15,368 bases of DNA from contig JAXHUH010000116.1 in assembly GCA_034211175.1 (NCBI GenBank), positions 1 to 15,368 of the forward strand. The letters are read 5' to 3'. The DNA comes from JAXHUH01 sp034211175. Its GTDB lineage: Bacteria; Actinomycetota; Acidimicrobiia; Acidimicrobiales; CAIXPF01. The notes beneath the pieces were generated by a model. The model saw only the letters and a list, made by a program, of their open reading frames with translations. It had not been told where the DNA came from and searched no databases. A program made the translations under genes and the position numbers. Numbering within the stretch: position 1 is the stretch's first letter; each line of letters starts with the position of its first letter. This document shows positions 7,837-13,172 of this stretch, piece by piece.

Positions 7837-7943
7837 GGCGACCGCTCCCCCTCGGGCTCGTCCCCCACTGCGAGAGCTCGTGCGACGCGGGCCGTCGGCG
7901 CGCCCGCCGTCGGTGCGGCCCGGTCGATCGGCGGCAGGATCAC
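7833..7943 (-). CDS. Possible 36-residue bridging ORF between livF and livH
   Basis: The ORF runs GTG (7943) to TGA (7833). Its start overlaps the livF stop as GTGA (7940-7943), and its stop overlaps the livH start as GTGA (7833-7836), so it fills the 103-nt gap exactly. The peptide begins MILPPIDRAAPTAG and ends GDEPEGERSP: proline- and alanine-rich, not hydrophobic, and unrecognised. It has no clear ribosome binding site and would depend on coupling to livF. It could be a real small protein, a coupling device that carries ribosomes to livH, or chance in GC-rich DNA. Confidence 0.35.
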   Translation of the reverse strand: MILPPIDRAAPTAGAPTARVARALAVGDEPEGERSP

Positions 7944-8689
7944 GACACGCCGGTCCCGAAGTAGGCGGCACGGATGTCGTCGCGACCGAGCTCGATCGGG
8001 CGCCCGGCGAGCGACACGCGCCCCTCGAGGAGGCAGTACACGCGGTCGGCGAGGTCGAGCACGCGGCCGACGTCCTGCCCGACGAGGAGAATGGTCGCCC
8101 CCGAGGCGAACACCGGGGCGAGCGTGTCGTAGAGCTGGGCGACGACGACCGGCGCCAGCCCGAGTGACACCTCGTCCATGACCAGCAGATCGGGGTTGGC
8201 CATCAGCGCCCGGCCCACGGCGATCGCCTGTTGCTCCGCGGCGGACATCGCACCCGCCCGCCGGCGCCGGGCCCGCTCGAGCAGGGGGAACAGCTCGTAG
8301 ACCGCGTCGAGGTCCCACGGTCCACGGCGGCCGACGCCGGCTCCCATGCGGAGGTTCTCCTCCACGGTCAGGCTGGCGAAGACGCGCCGCCCCTCCGGCA
8401 CCATGGCGATGCCGAGCGCGGCCCGTTCGTGGCCGGGCACCGGTCGCAGGTCGGTGCCGTGCCAGACCACGACGCCCTCGGCCTCGACGAGCCCGCCGAT
8501 GGCCCGCAGCACGGTCGACTTGCCGGCGCCGTTGGCGCCGATGAGGGCGACGGTCTCGCCGGTGTGGACGTCGAGGTCGACGTCCACGATCGGGCTCGGG
8601 ACGTTCCGGACGGTCAGGCCACGCACCTCGAGCGCGGGCCGGGGGCCCGCCGTCGGTGCCGACGCGCCGGTCGTGAGGGGCTCGCTCAC
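7940..8689 (-). CDS. livF: ABC transporter ATP-binding protein, LivF family
   Basis: A 249-residue ATPase of the HAAT importer. Walker A is GANGAGKS (51-58). The Q-loop region has the LivF-type MVPEGRRVFASLTVEENL (about 97-113). Walker B is LLVMDE (168-173). The signature motif reads MSAAEQQ (148-154) where LivF proteins normally have LSGGEQQ, and the following Pro of Walker B is Val (DEVSLGL). The switch region is LVGQDV, close to the LVEQNV usual in LivF, which lacks the His of other ABC ATPases. The GTG start overlaps the livG stop in GTGA, giving tight coupling. The first 20 residues are a polar extension. Confidence 0.92.
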   Translation of the reverse strand: MSEPLTTGASAPTAGPRPALEVRGLTVRNVPSPIVDVDLDVHTGETVALIGANGAGKSTVLRAIGGLVEAEGVVVWHGTDLRPVPGHERAALGIAMVPEGRRVFASLTVEENLRMGAGVGRRGPWDLDAVYELFPLLERARRRRAGAMSAAEQQAIAVGRALMANPDLLVMDEVSLGLAPVVVAQLYDTLAPVFASGATILLVGQDVGRVLDLADRVYCLLEGRVSLAGRPIELGRDDIRAAYFGTGVS

Positions 8690-9408
8690 GGGTCCGAGCC
8701 CAGGTGGACGCGCTGCACGTCGGCCGAGGACATCACCTGGCCGGGCTCGCCGTCGGCGAACTTCCGTCCGAAGTCGATGGCCATGAGCCGGTCAGCGATC
8801 TCGGCGAGGGCGACCACGACGTGCTCGACCCAGACGATCGCCACGCCGCTGCGGTGCACCTCCGACACGATGGCCACGAGCTCGTCGACCTCCGCCGCGG
8901 CGAGTCCGCCGGCGAGCTCGTCGAGCACGAGGACGCTCGGGCCGGTGACGAGCGCGCGGGCGAGCTCGAGGCGGCGCTGCTCGAAGGGGGCGAGCGCGGC
9001 GGCGGCCACGTCGGCGACCGGGACGAGGCCCGTGCGCTCCAGCACGTCGAGGCAGGCCCGGCGGCGGGCCCGGCGGCCGAGCGGGGTGGCGAACGTCGCT
9101 CCCACCAGGCAGTTCTCGAACGCGGTCAACCCGGCGAACGGAGCCGGCGGCCGAGTGGTGCGGGCGAGGCCCCGACGTGCCCGCGGCGCGGGACCGAGGT
9201 CGGTGACGTTCTCGCCGTGGAGGAACACCCGCCCGCTCGTCGGCCGCAGGTCACCCGAGAGCACGTCGCACAGCGTGGTCTTGCCGGCGCCGTTGGGTCC
9301 GACGATCCCGAGCGCCTCACCGTGCTCGACCCGCAGGCTCAGGTGGTCGAGCGCGACGGTGCCGCCGAACCGCACGTTCGCTTCGACCAGCTCGACGACG
9401 GCGGCCAT
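8686..9408 (-). CDS. livG: ABC transporter ATP-binding protein, LivG family
   Basis: A 240-residue ATPase and the first gene of the transporter operon. Walker A is GPNGAGKT (37-44). Walker B is VLVLDE with Glu164 kept, and the H-loop is VEH with His196 kept. Two elements are unusual: the Q-loop region reads ARTTRPPAPF (81-90) instead of a LivG-like RTFQNxxLF, so the Gln is missing, and the signature reads LAPFEQRRLELARAL where LSYGQQRRLEIARAL is typical. The Walker B Pro is also changed (DELAGGL). The ATG at 9408 has AAGGAG 11 nt upstream; longer frames add only an Arg/Ser-rich stretch. It should work with LivF as a heterodimeric motor. Confidence 0.9.
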   Translation of the reverse strand: MAAVVELVEANVRFGGTVALDHLSLRVEHGEALGIVGPNGAGKTTLCDVLSGDLRPTSGRVFLHGENVTDLGPAPRARRGLARTTRPPAPFAGLTAFENCLVGATFATPLGRRARRRACLDVLERTGLVPVADVAAAALAPFEQRRLELARALVTGPSVLVLDELAGGLAAAEVDELVAIVSEVHRSGVAIVWVEHVVVALAEIADRLMAIDFGRKFADGEPGQVMSSADVQRVHLGSDP

Positions 9409-9534
9409 GCTCGATCGGACTCCTTCGGCGGGTGCGGAGCTCGCCGGCGGCGGCGAGACGCTGCTGCGACGCCGTCGACCCACCCGCCGCACCGGCCCGG
9501 TGGCGTGCCGCCAGCGGGCCGACGTGCGCAGATG

Positions 9535-9540
9535 ACACTA
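9535..9540 (-). promoter_or_regulatory. Candidate -10 box of the liv operon
   Basis: TAGTGT on the minus strand lies about 126 nt before livG, in the 190-nt gap after the LLM gene. The same hexamer occurs in the better promoter candidate at 12883-12888. No good -35 box is seen here. Confidence 0.25.
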
Positions 9541-9598
9541 TCGATGTTCCCGTCCGATCGGGCCCCGCCGCGCCGCGGCCCGTCGCCGCGTGCGGCGC

Positions 9599-10561
9599 TC
9601 AGCGGGGGGCGAGGTCCCGCATCGCCTGGCGGGGCTCGGTGTCACCGAAGCCCATGATCGCCAGTGCCGGCGTGTGGACGCCGTTCTCGACGTAGCGGCC
9701 GATCTTCTCCCGGCACTCCTCGGGCGAGCCGTGGATGATCAGCTCGTCGACGAGCGAGTTGGGGATGGCCTCGAGCGCGGCCTTGCGGTCGCCGGCCTTC
9801 CAGGCGTCCCACATGGGCTGGAGCTGCTCGCCCCGTCCGAGCCAGCGGTGGAACTCGGCGTAGACCGGCACGTTGAGGTACGCCGCGATGGCGAACTTGC
9901 CCGCGGTGTAGACGGCCTCGGCGTCGGTCGTGGGCGCGACGAAGATCCGCGCCACGATCTCCTTGCCCTCGCCCTGGCCGTGGACGTGGGGGGTGACGGT
10001 CTTGACGTCGTCGGCGGAGAGCCAGTTGATGATGGCGCCGTCGCCCTCGCGCCCCGCCATGCGCAACATGCCCTCCCGGAGGGCGGCGATGAGGATCGGC
10101 ACGGGCTCGGGTGGGCGCGCCCCGAGGCGGAACCCCTTCACCGAGAACGTCTCGTAGTCCTCGGTCACCTTCTCACCGGCGAGCGCCGCCTTGAGGAACC
10201 GGGCCATGTCCCGGGTCCGCTGGTACGGACGCTCGAACTCGATGCCGTTCCACCGCTCGACGATCACGTTGGACGAGCTGCCGAGGCCCATCACGAAGCG
10301 ACCGGGCGCGGCCTGGGCGAGCGCGCCGATGCTCTGGGCCAGCAGCGCCGGCCCGCGGGTGAACGCCGGGATGATCGCGACCCCGAGCCGCAGCGACGGC
10401 GCCCACTGGCTCGCCAGGACGAGCGGCGTGAAGCCGTCGGCCCCGTCGGCCTCCGAGGACCAGACGTCGGTGTAGCCGAGATCGGCGAGCTCGCGGATCC
10501 AGTCCGCCTGCTCGCCGAGCGGAACCCCGGCGAAGGGGATCGTCATCCCGTACCGCTGCAT
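9599..10561 (-). CDS. LLM-class (luciferase-like) oxidoreductase, probably F420-dependent
   Basis: A 320-residue TIM-barrel enzyme of the bacterial luciferase-like family. It begins MQRYGMTIPFAGVPLGEQAD and carries LGYTDVWSSEADG (28-40), LRLGVAIIPAF (57-67), APGRFVMGLGSSSNVIVERW (85-104) and a late NGVHTPALAIMGFG. Actinobacterial members generally use coenzyme F420 to oxidise or reduce small organic substrates; the substrate here is unknown. The start at 10561 is preferred because GGGGGTG lies just upstream and the protein then begins like its relatives; an ATG at 10579 would add six residues. It is a single-gene unit reading toward the liv operon and divergent from the small membrane protein at 10699. 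Confidence 0.88.
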   Translation of the reverse strand: MQRYGMTIPFAGVPLGEQADWIRELADLGYTDVWSSEADGADGFTPLVLASQWAPSLRLGVAIIPAFTRGPALLAQSIGALAQAAPGRFVMGLGSSSNVIVERWNGIEFERPYQRTRDMARFLKAALAGEKVTEDYETFSVKGFRLGARPPEPVPILIAALREGMLRMAGREGDGAIINWLSADDVKTVTPHVHGQGEGKEIVARIFVAPTTDAEAVYTAGKFAIAAYLNVPVYAEFHRWLGRGEQLQPMWDAWKAGDRKAALEAIPNSLVDELIIHGSPEECREKIGRYVENGVHTPALAIMGFGDTEPRQAMRDLAPR

Positions 10562-10591
10562 GTGCACCCCCGTAGGCATCGAACGGGGCCG

Positions 10592-10597
10592 ACCATA
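10592..10597 (-). promoter_or_regulatory. Candidate -10 box of the LLM oxidoreductase gene
   Basis: TATGGT on the minus strand lies 30 nt before the chosen ATG, which would give a leader of about 24 nt holding the ribosome binding site GGGGGTG. The -35 region is unconvincing. Confidence 0.35.
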
Positions 10598-10698
10598 GTT
10601 GTGGGGGCCGTCCCCGCCCCAGGTGCGGACGGGCGCGCACCCGTACCGGGACCAACGTCCGACACGTGGGGTGGGCGCGGACGTGGTACACCGGTCTG

Positions 10699-10953
10699 AT
10701 GCCGGTGTGGCTCCAGATCGTGCTCGTGCTCGTCGCCGCGATCGGCGGCTCGTTCTGCTTCGTCGACGCGTGGCGCCACCACAGCGACGAGGACTTCGCC
10801 CGGGTCGGCCGCAACCGCAAGGCGTGGATGGTGATCTGCGCGGTGTCGGTGGTGATCGTGTTCCTGGGCCTGACGATCATCTCCCTGGCGTTCCTCGCCA
10901 GCTACGCCCTGTTCGTCCGCCCCCGCGTCCAGAAGGGCCGCGCCCTCGGCTGA
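10699..10953 (+). CDS. Small membrane protein with two helices (DUF2516-like?)
   Basis: An 84-residue protein with a hydrophobic N-terminal helix (about 4-20), a charged loop DAWRHHSDEDFARVGRNRKAW (one residue range, about 24-44) and a second long helix (about 45-74), ending in a basic tail. The layout, with DA, a basic or acidic loop and K-x-W before helix 2, recalls small actinobacterial membrane families such as DUF2516, but I cannot confirm this. TACACC lies 6 nt before the ATG, and no ribosome binding site is close, so it may be translated leaderless. An in-frame ATG at 10666 is less likely because it would add a polar stretch before the helix. Confidence 0.7.
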   Translation: MPVWLQIVLVLVAAIGGSFCFVDAWRHHSDEDFARVGRNRKAWMVICAVSVVIVFLGLTIISLAFLASYALFVRPRVQKGRALG

Positions 10954-10980
10954 GGCCCGCCCCGGGGTGCGCACCCGGCC

Positions 10981-10996
10981 GGCGAGCGAGCTCGCC
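10981..10996 (+). terminator. Hairpin downstream of the small membrane protein
   Basis: GGCGAG (10981-10986) and CTCGCC (10991-10996) pair around CGAG. A second palindrome, GGGTGCGCACCC at 10965-10976, lies just before it. Neither has a T-tract. Confidence 0.35.
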
Positions 10997-11021
10997 GAGC
11001 CTGACTGTCACACCCCCTCCG

Positions 11022-11027
11022 CATACT
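11022..11027 (+). promoter_or_regulatory. Candidate -10 box giving a leaderless transcript for the 77-residue protein
   Basis: CATACT is followed by 6 nt and then the ATG at 11034, with no ribosome binding site between. A weak -35-like CTGACT lies about 15 nt upstream. Confidence 0.45.
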
Positions 11028-11033
11028 CGGGCC

Positions 11034-11267
11034 ATGACCTCGCAGATGCAGCTCATCGACGCCCACACCAGCCGTCCGGTCCGCCGCCGACCCACGACCG
11101 ACGCGCCGCTCGCCGCCGCCGACCACCGCCTCGACGAGCACACCAAGCAGGTCGGCCGCCGGGGCCTCGCCCTCGCTCGCGAGGCGCTCGCCGCCGCCCG
11201 GCCGGCGTGGTCCCCGCCACCGGAGGCACCCGAGCACGAGCCCGCCGAGGTGCCCGCCGCGGCCTGA
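11034..11267 (+). CDS. Small hypothetical protein (77 residues)
   Basis: A soluble protein starting MTSQMQLIDAHTSRPVRRR, with a central amphipathic helix DHRLDEHTKQVGRRGLALAR and an alanine-rich continuation, then a Pro/Glu tail EHEPAEVPAAA. The RLDExTxxxGxxGxAxAR pattern is one I associate with small uncharacterised actinobacterial proteins, but I cannot name a family or function. The start is supported by a -10-like CATACT exactly 6 nt upstream. Its stop codon is enclosed by a strong hairpin, so it appears to be a separate one-gene unit upstream of the thiolase. Confidence 0.6.
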   Translation: MTSQMQLIDAHTSRPVRRRPTTDAPLAAADHRLDEHTKQVGRRGLALAREALAAARPAWSPPPEAPEHEPAEVPAAA

Positions 11268-11278
11268 GCAGGCCGCGG
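11257..11278 (+). terminator. Strong hairpin spanning the stop codon of the 77-residue protein
   Basis: CCGCGGCCT (11257-11265) and AGGCCGCGG (11270-11278) form a perfect 9-bp stem around GAGC. The stop TGA (11265-11267) straddles the stem-loop boundary. No T-tract follows. Confidence 0.55.
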
Positions 11279-11291
11279 GCGTCACGGGGGA

Positions 11292-11322
11292 TTGGGTTCG
11301 GTGACGCGACGATGCCTAGGGT
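11292..11322 (+). promoter_or_regulatory. Candidate promoter of the thiolase gene (leaderless)
   Basis: A -10-like TAGGGT (11317-11322) lies 6 nt before the ATG at 11329. A -35-like TTGGGT (11292-11297) lies 19 nt further up. The AGGG in the hexamer could alternatively act as a weak ribosome binding site. Confidence 0.45.
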
Positions 11323-11328
11323 CGCACC

Positions 11329-12507
11329 ATGAGCGAAGTCGTCATCGTGGACGCGGTCCGTTCCCCTGTCGGTCGCCGCAACGGGGACCTCTCGACCATG
11401 CACCCGGTCGATCTGCTGGCCGCCGTGCAGAAGGCCCTGATCGATCGCGTCGGCATCGACCCCGCCCTCGTCGGCCAGGTCGTCGGCGGCTGTGTCGACC
11501 AGGTCGGTGAGCAGGCGTTCAACGTCAGCCGCACCGCCTGGCTCACCGCCGGTCTGCCGCTCACGACGGCGGCCACCACGGTCGATTCCCAGTGCGGTTC
11601 GTCCCAGCAGGCCACCAACATGGCGACGGGCCTGGTCGCCTCCGGCGTCGTCGACATCGCCGTGGGCTGCGGCGTCGAGTCGATGAGCCGCATCCCCATC
11701 GGGTCGAACGCCAAGAAGGAGCTCGGCCTCGGCCGGGCCGTCCCGCAGTCGTACTTCTCGAACTACGAGTTCACCTCCCAGTTCGAGGGCGCGGAGCGCA
11801 TCGCCGACAAGTGGGGCATCTCCCGCCAGGACACCGACGAGTTCGGCCTCCGCAGCCAGCAGCTCGCGGCGCGGGCGTGGGCCGAGGGCCGCTTCGACAC
11901 CCAGATCGTGCCGGTCGACGCCCCCGACCTCGACGACGAGGGCAAGCCGACGGGCACGACCCACCGCGTCGAGCGCGACGGCGGGATGCGCGACACGTCG
12001 CTCGAGATCCTCGCCGGCCTCAAGCCGGTCGCCCGGCCCGACGGCGTCCACACCGCCGGCAACTCGTCCCAGATCTCCGACGGCGCCGGCGCCATCATGC
12101 TGATGACCCGGGAGCGGGCCGCGGAGCTGGGCCTGAAGCCCAAGGCCCGCATCGTCGACACCTGCCTGGTCGGCAGCGATCCGGTCCTGATGCTCACCGG
12201 CCCGATCGACGCCACCCACCGCCTCCTGGAGCGCAACGGGATGACGATGGGCGACATCGACATCACGGAGATCAACGAGGCGTTCGCGTCCGTCGTGCTC
12301 GCGTGGGCCAAGGAGCTCCAGCCCGACATGGACACGGTCAACCCGAACGGTGGCGCGATCGCCCTCGGCCACCCGCTCGGCGGCACCGGCACCGTGCTCC
12401 TCACCAAGGCGCTCCACGAGCTCGAGCGCACCGACGGCACCAACGCCCTCGTGACCATGTGCTGCGGTGGCGGGCTCGGCACCGGCACCATCATCGAGCG
12501 CATCTGA
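11329..12507 (+). CDS. Thiolase (acetyl-CoA C-acyltransferase), steroid-degradation FadA5-like type
   Basis: A full-length 392-residue thiolase that cleaves 3-ketoacyl-CoA with CoA (or condenses acyl-CoAs). The nucleophile is Cys89 in VDSQCGSSQQA, Asn316 lies in INEAF, His348 in GGAIALGHPLGG, and Cys378 in MCCGGGLGTG, positions that match the classical bacterial thiolase numbering. Several stretches recall mycobacterial FadA5-type enzymes of sterol side-chain breakdown: the QCGSSQQA nucleophile loop, QFEGAERIA (151-159) in place of the MGxTAE loop of biosynthetic thiolases, IHTAG-like HTAGNSSQISDGAGA, and the C-terminal TGTIIERI. The acyl substrate is inferred, not proven. No acyl-CoA dehydrogenase, hydratase or other steroid gene is nearby. 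It ends at a convergent junction with a small membrane protein gene. Confidence 0.93.
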   Translation: MSEVVIVDAVRSPVGRRNGDLSTMHPVDLLAAVQKALIDRVGIDPALVGQVVGGCVDQVGEQAFNVSRTAWLTAGLPLTTAATTVDSQCGSSQQATNMATGLVASGVVDIAVGCGVESMSRIPIGSNAKKELGLGRAVPQSYFSNYEFTSQFEGAERIADKWGISRQDTDEFGLRSQQLAARAWAEGRFDTQIVPVDAPDLDDEGKPTGTTHRVERDGGMRDTSLEILAGLKPVARPDGVHTAGNSSQISDGAGAIMLMTRERAAELGLKPKARIVDTCLVGSDPVLMLTGPIDATHRLLERNGMTMGDIDITEINEAFASVVLAWAKELQPDMDTVNPNGGAIALGHPLGGTGTVLLTKALHELERTDGTNALVTMCCGGGLGTGTIIERI

Positions 12508-12511
12508 GCCA

Positions 12512-12537
12512 CGGTCGGGCGCGGCCGCGTCCGACCG
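12512..12537. terminator. Strong hairpin between the thiolase and a convergent gene
   Basis: CGGTCGGGCGCG and CGCGTCCGACCG are complementary over 12 positions with one G-U pair, around a 2-nt centre (effective loop 6). It begins 5 nt after the thiolase stop. No T-tract follows, only GTT. Confidence 0.55.
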
Positions 12538-12597
12538 GTTCGATCAGTCCGGACCGCCGGTCACCCTCGGGTGGCCGGCGGTGGCGCGTCCGACCCG

Positions 12598-12834
12598 TCA
12601 GTGCCGTCGGGCCTGCACGACGGCGACCACGCGCACGGCGACCGTGCCGATGACCGCCGCCAACAGCCACGCCCACACCGGGCTGACCCCCAACAGCCGC
12701 TCGGCGGCCATGGCCACCGCGGCGAAGGCGGCCGCGGCGAGCGCCCCCCGCACGAACATCGCGGCGCGCCCCGGCGCACCGTCCAGACCGAGGTAGCGGC
12801 TCATCCACTCGGCCGCCGCGGACAACGTCGCCAT
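12598..12834 (-). CDS. Small membrane protein (78 residues)
   Basis: The protein has an N-terminal polar, amphipathic part (MATLSAAAEWMSRYLGLDG) followed by two alanine-rich hydrophobic helices (about 26-45 and 50-72) and a short basic tail QARRH. No family is recognised. The ATG at 12834 has GGAG 8 nt upstream, and a promoter-like pair of boxes lies about 50 nt further up. It is convergent with the thiolase and divergent from the large membrane protein at 13173, so it is its own unit. A role in the membrane is the most that can be said. Confidence 0.65.
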   Translation of the reverse strand: MATLSAAAEWMSRYLGLDGAPGRAAMFVRGALAAAAFAAVAMAAERLLGVSPVWAWLLAAVIGTVAVRVVAVVQARRH

Positions 12835-12882
12835 GGCGCCGTCTCCGCCGTCGTGGGGTCGCTCGTCGTGGCCGATCGATCG

Positions 12883-12911
12883 ACACTACGCGTCCGGGGC
12901 CCGCCCGTCAT
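12883..12911 (-). promoter_or_regulatory. Candidate promoter of the 78-residue membrane protein
   Basis: On the minus strand, -35-like ATGACG (12906-12911) and -10-like TAGTGT (12883-12888) are 17 bp apart. The start would fall in the palindrome CGATCGATCG (12873-12882), leaving a leader of roughly 40 nt. Confidence 0.4.
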
Positions 12912-13157
12912 CGGCCGTTCGGACGATGAGGGCCCCGCGGCCCAACCCCACCTTCGCCCGATGGCGCATGTCACTCGCGTCACTCAGGATGGGGCCATGG
13001 TCCAGCACCCTCGGTACGGAAACGACGCCGAAGAGCGGCGTATGTCCTCGTCACGACGAATCTCCCGACTCGTCGGAACCACGGGCGGCGCTCGTGCGTC
13101 TCACTGACATCATGGACGAGGCCGCGTCGAGGTACCACGGGAGGGCATGGTGACCAC

Positions 13158-13164
13158 GAGGTGA
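13158..13164 (+). promoter_or_regulatory. Ribosome binding site deciding the start of the large membrane protein
   Basis: GAGGTGA, an excellent match to the anti-Shine-Dalgarno, lies 8 nt before the GTG at 13173. The GTG at 13161 lies inside this site and so is not the preferred start. Confidence 0.6.
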
Positions 13165-13172
13165 CCGGCCCG

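Larger units (their letters stand above)
12835..13172. other. 338-nt intergenic stretch between divergent genes
   Basis: No confident gene lies here. The left part holds a candidate promoter for the minus-strand gene and the palindrome CGATCGATCG (12873-12882). GTCACTC occurs twice, 9 bp apart (12970-12976 and 12979-12985). A -10-like CAGGAT (12985-12990) then stands 6 nt before an ATG (12997) opening a 36-codon ORF (to 13107; MVQHPRYGNDAEERR...), which I cannot support further. A 13-codon ORF (13112-13153; MDEAASRYHGRAW) precedes the large gene and could be a leader peptide or chance. Confidence 0.4.

Noticed and set aside
7837..7971. A longer LivH starting at 7971
   Set aside because: The extra 45 residues are Arg/Gly/Pro-rich, overlap livF in another frame, and precede the natural LivH opening, which has its own GTG and ribosome binding site at 7836.
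5330..8167. A 945-codon plus-strand ORF opposite the liv genes
   Set aside because: It is antisense to three genes with clear family motifs, its product is Arg/Pro/Thr-rich low-complexity sequence, and it has no domain. Long antisense frames are expected at this GC content.
9584..9597. Hairpin CGCCGC-GT-GCGGCG after the LLM oxidoreductase gene as a terminator
   Set aside because: The loop is only 2 nt, the stem is short, and there is no T-tract; such pairs occur by chance in this GC-rich gap.
11592..12653. A 353-codon plus-strand ORF inside the thiolase, and a 454-codon minus-strand ORF over it
   Set aside because: The thiolase frame has all catalytic motifs at full length; the others are frame-shifted or antisense shadows.
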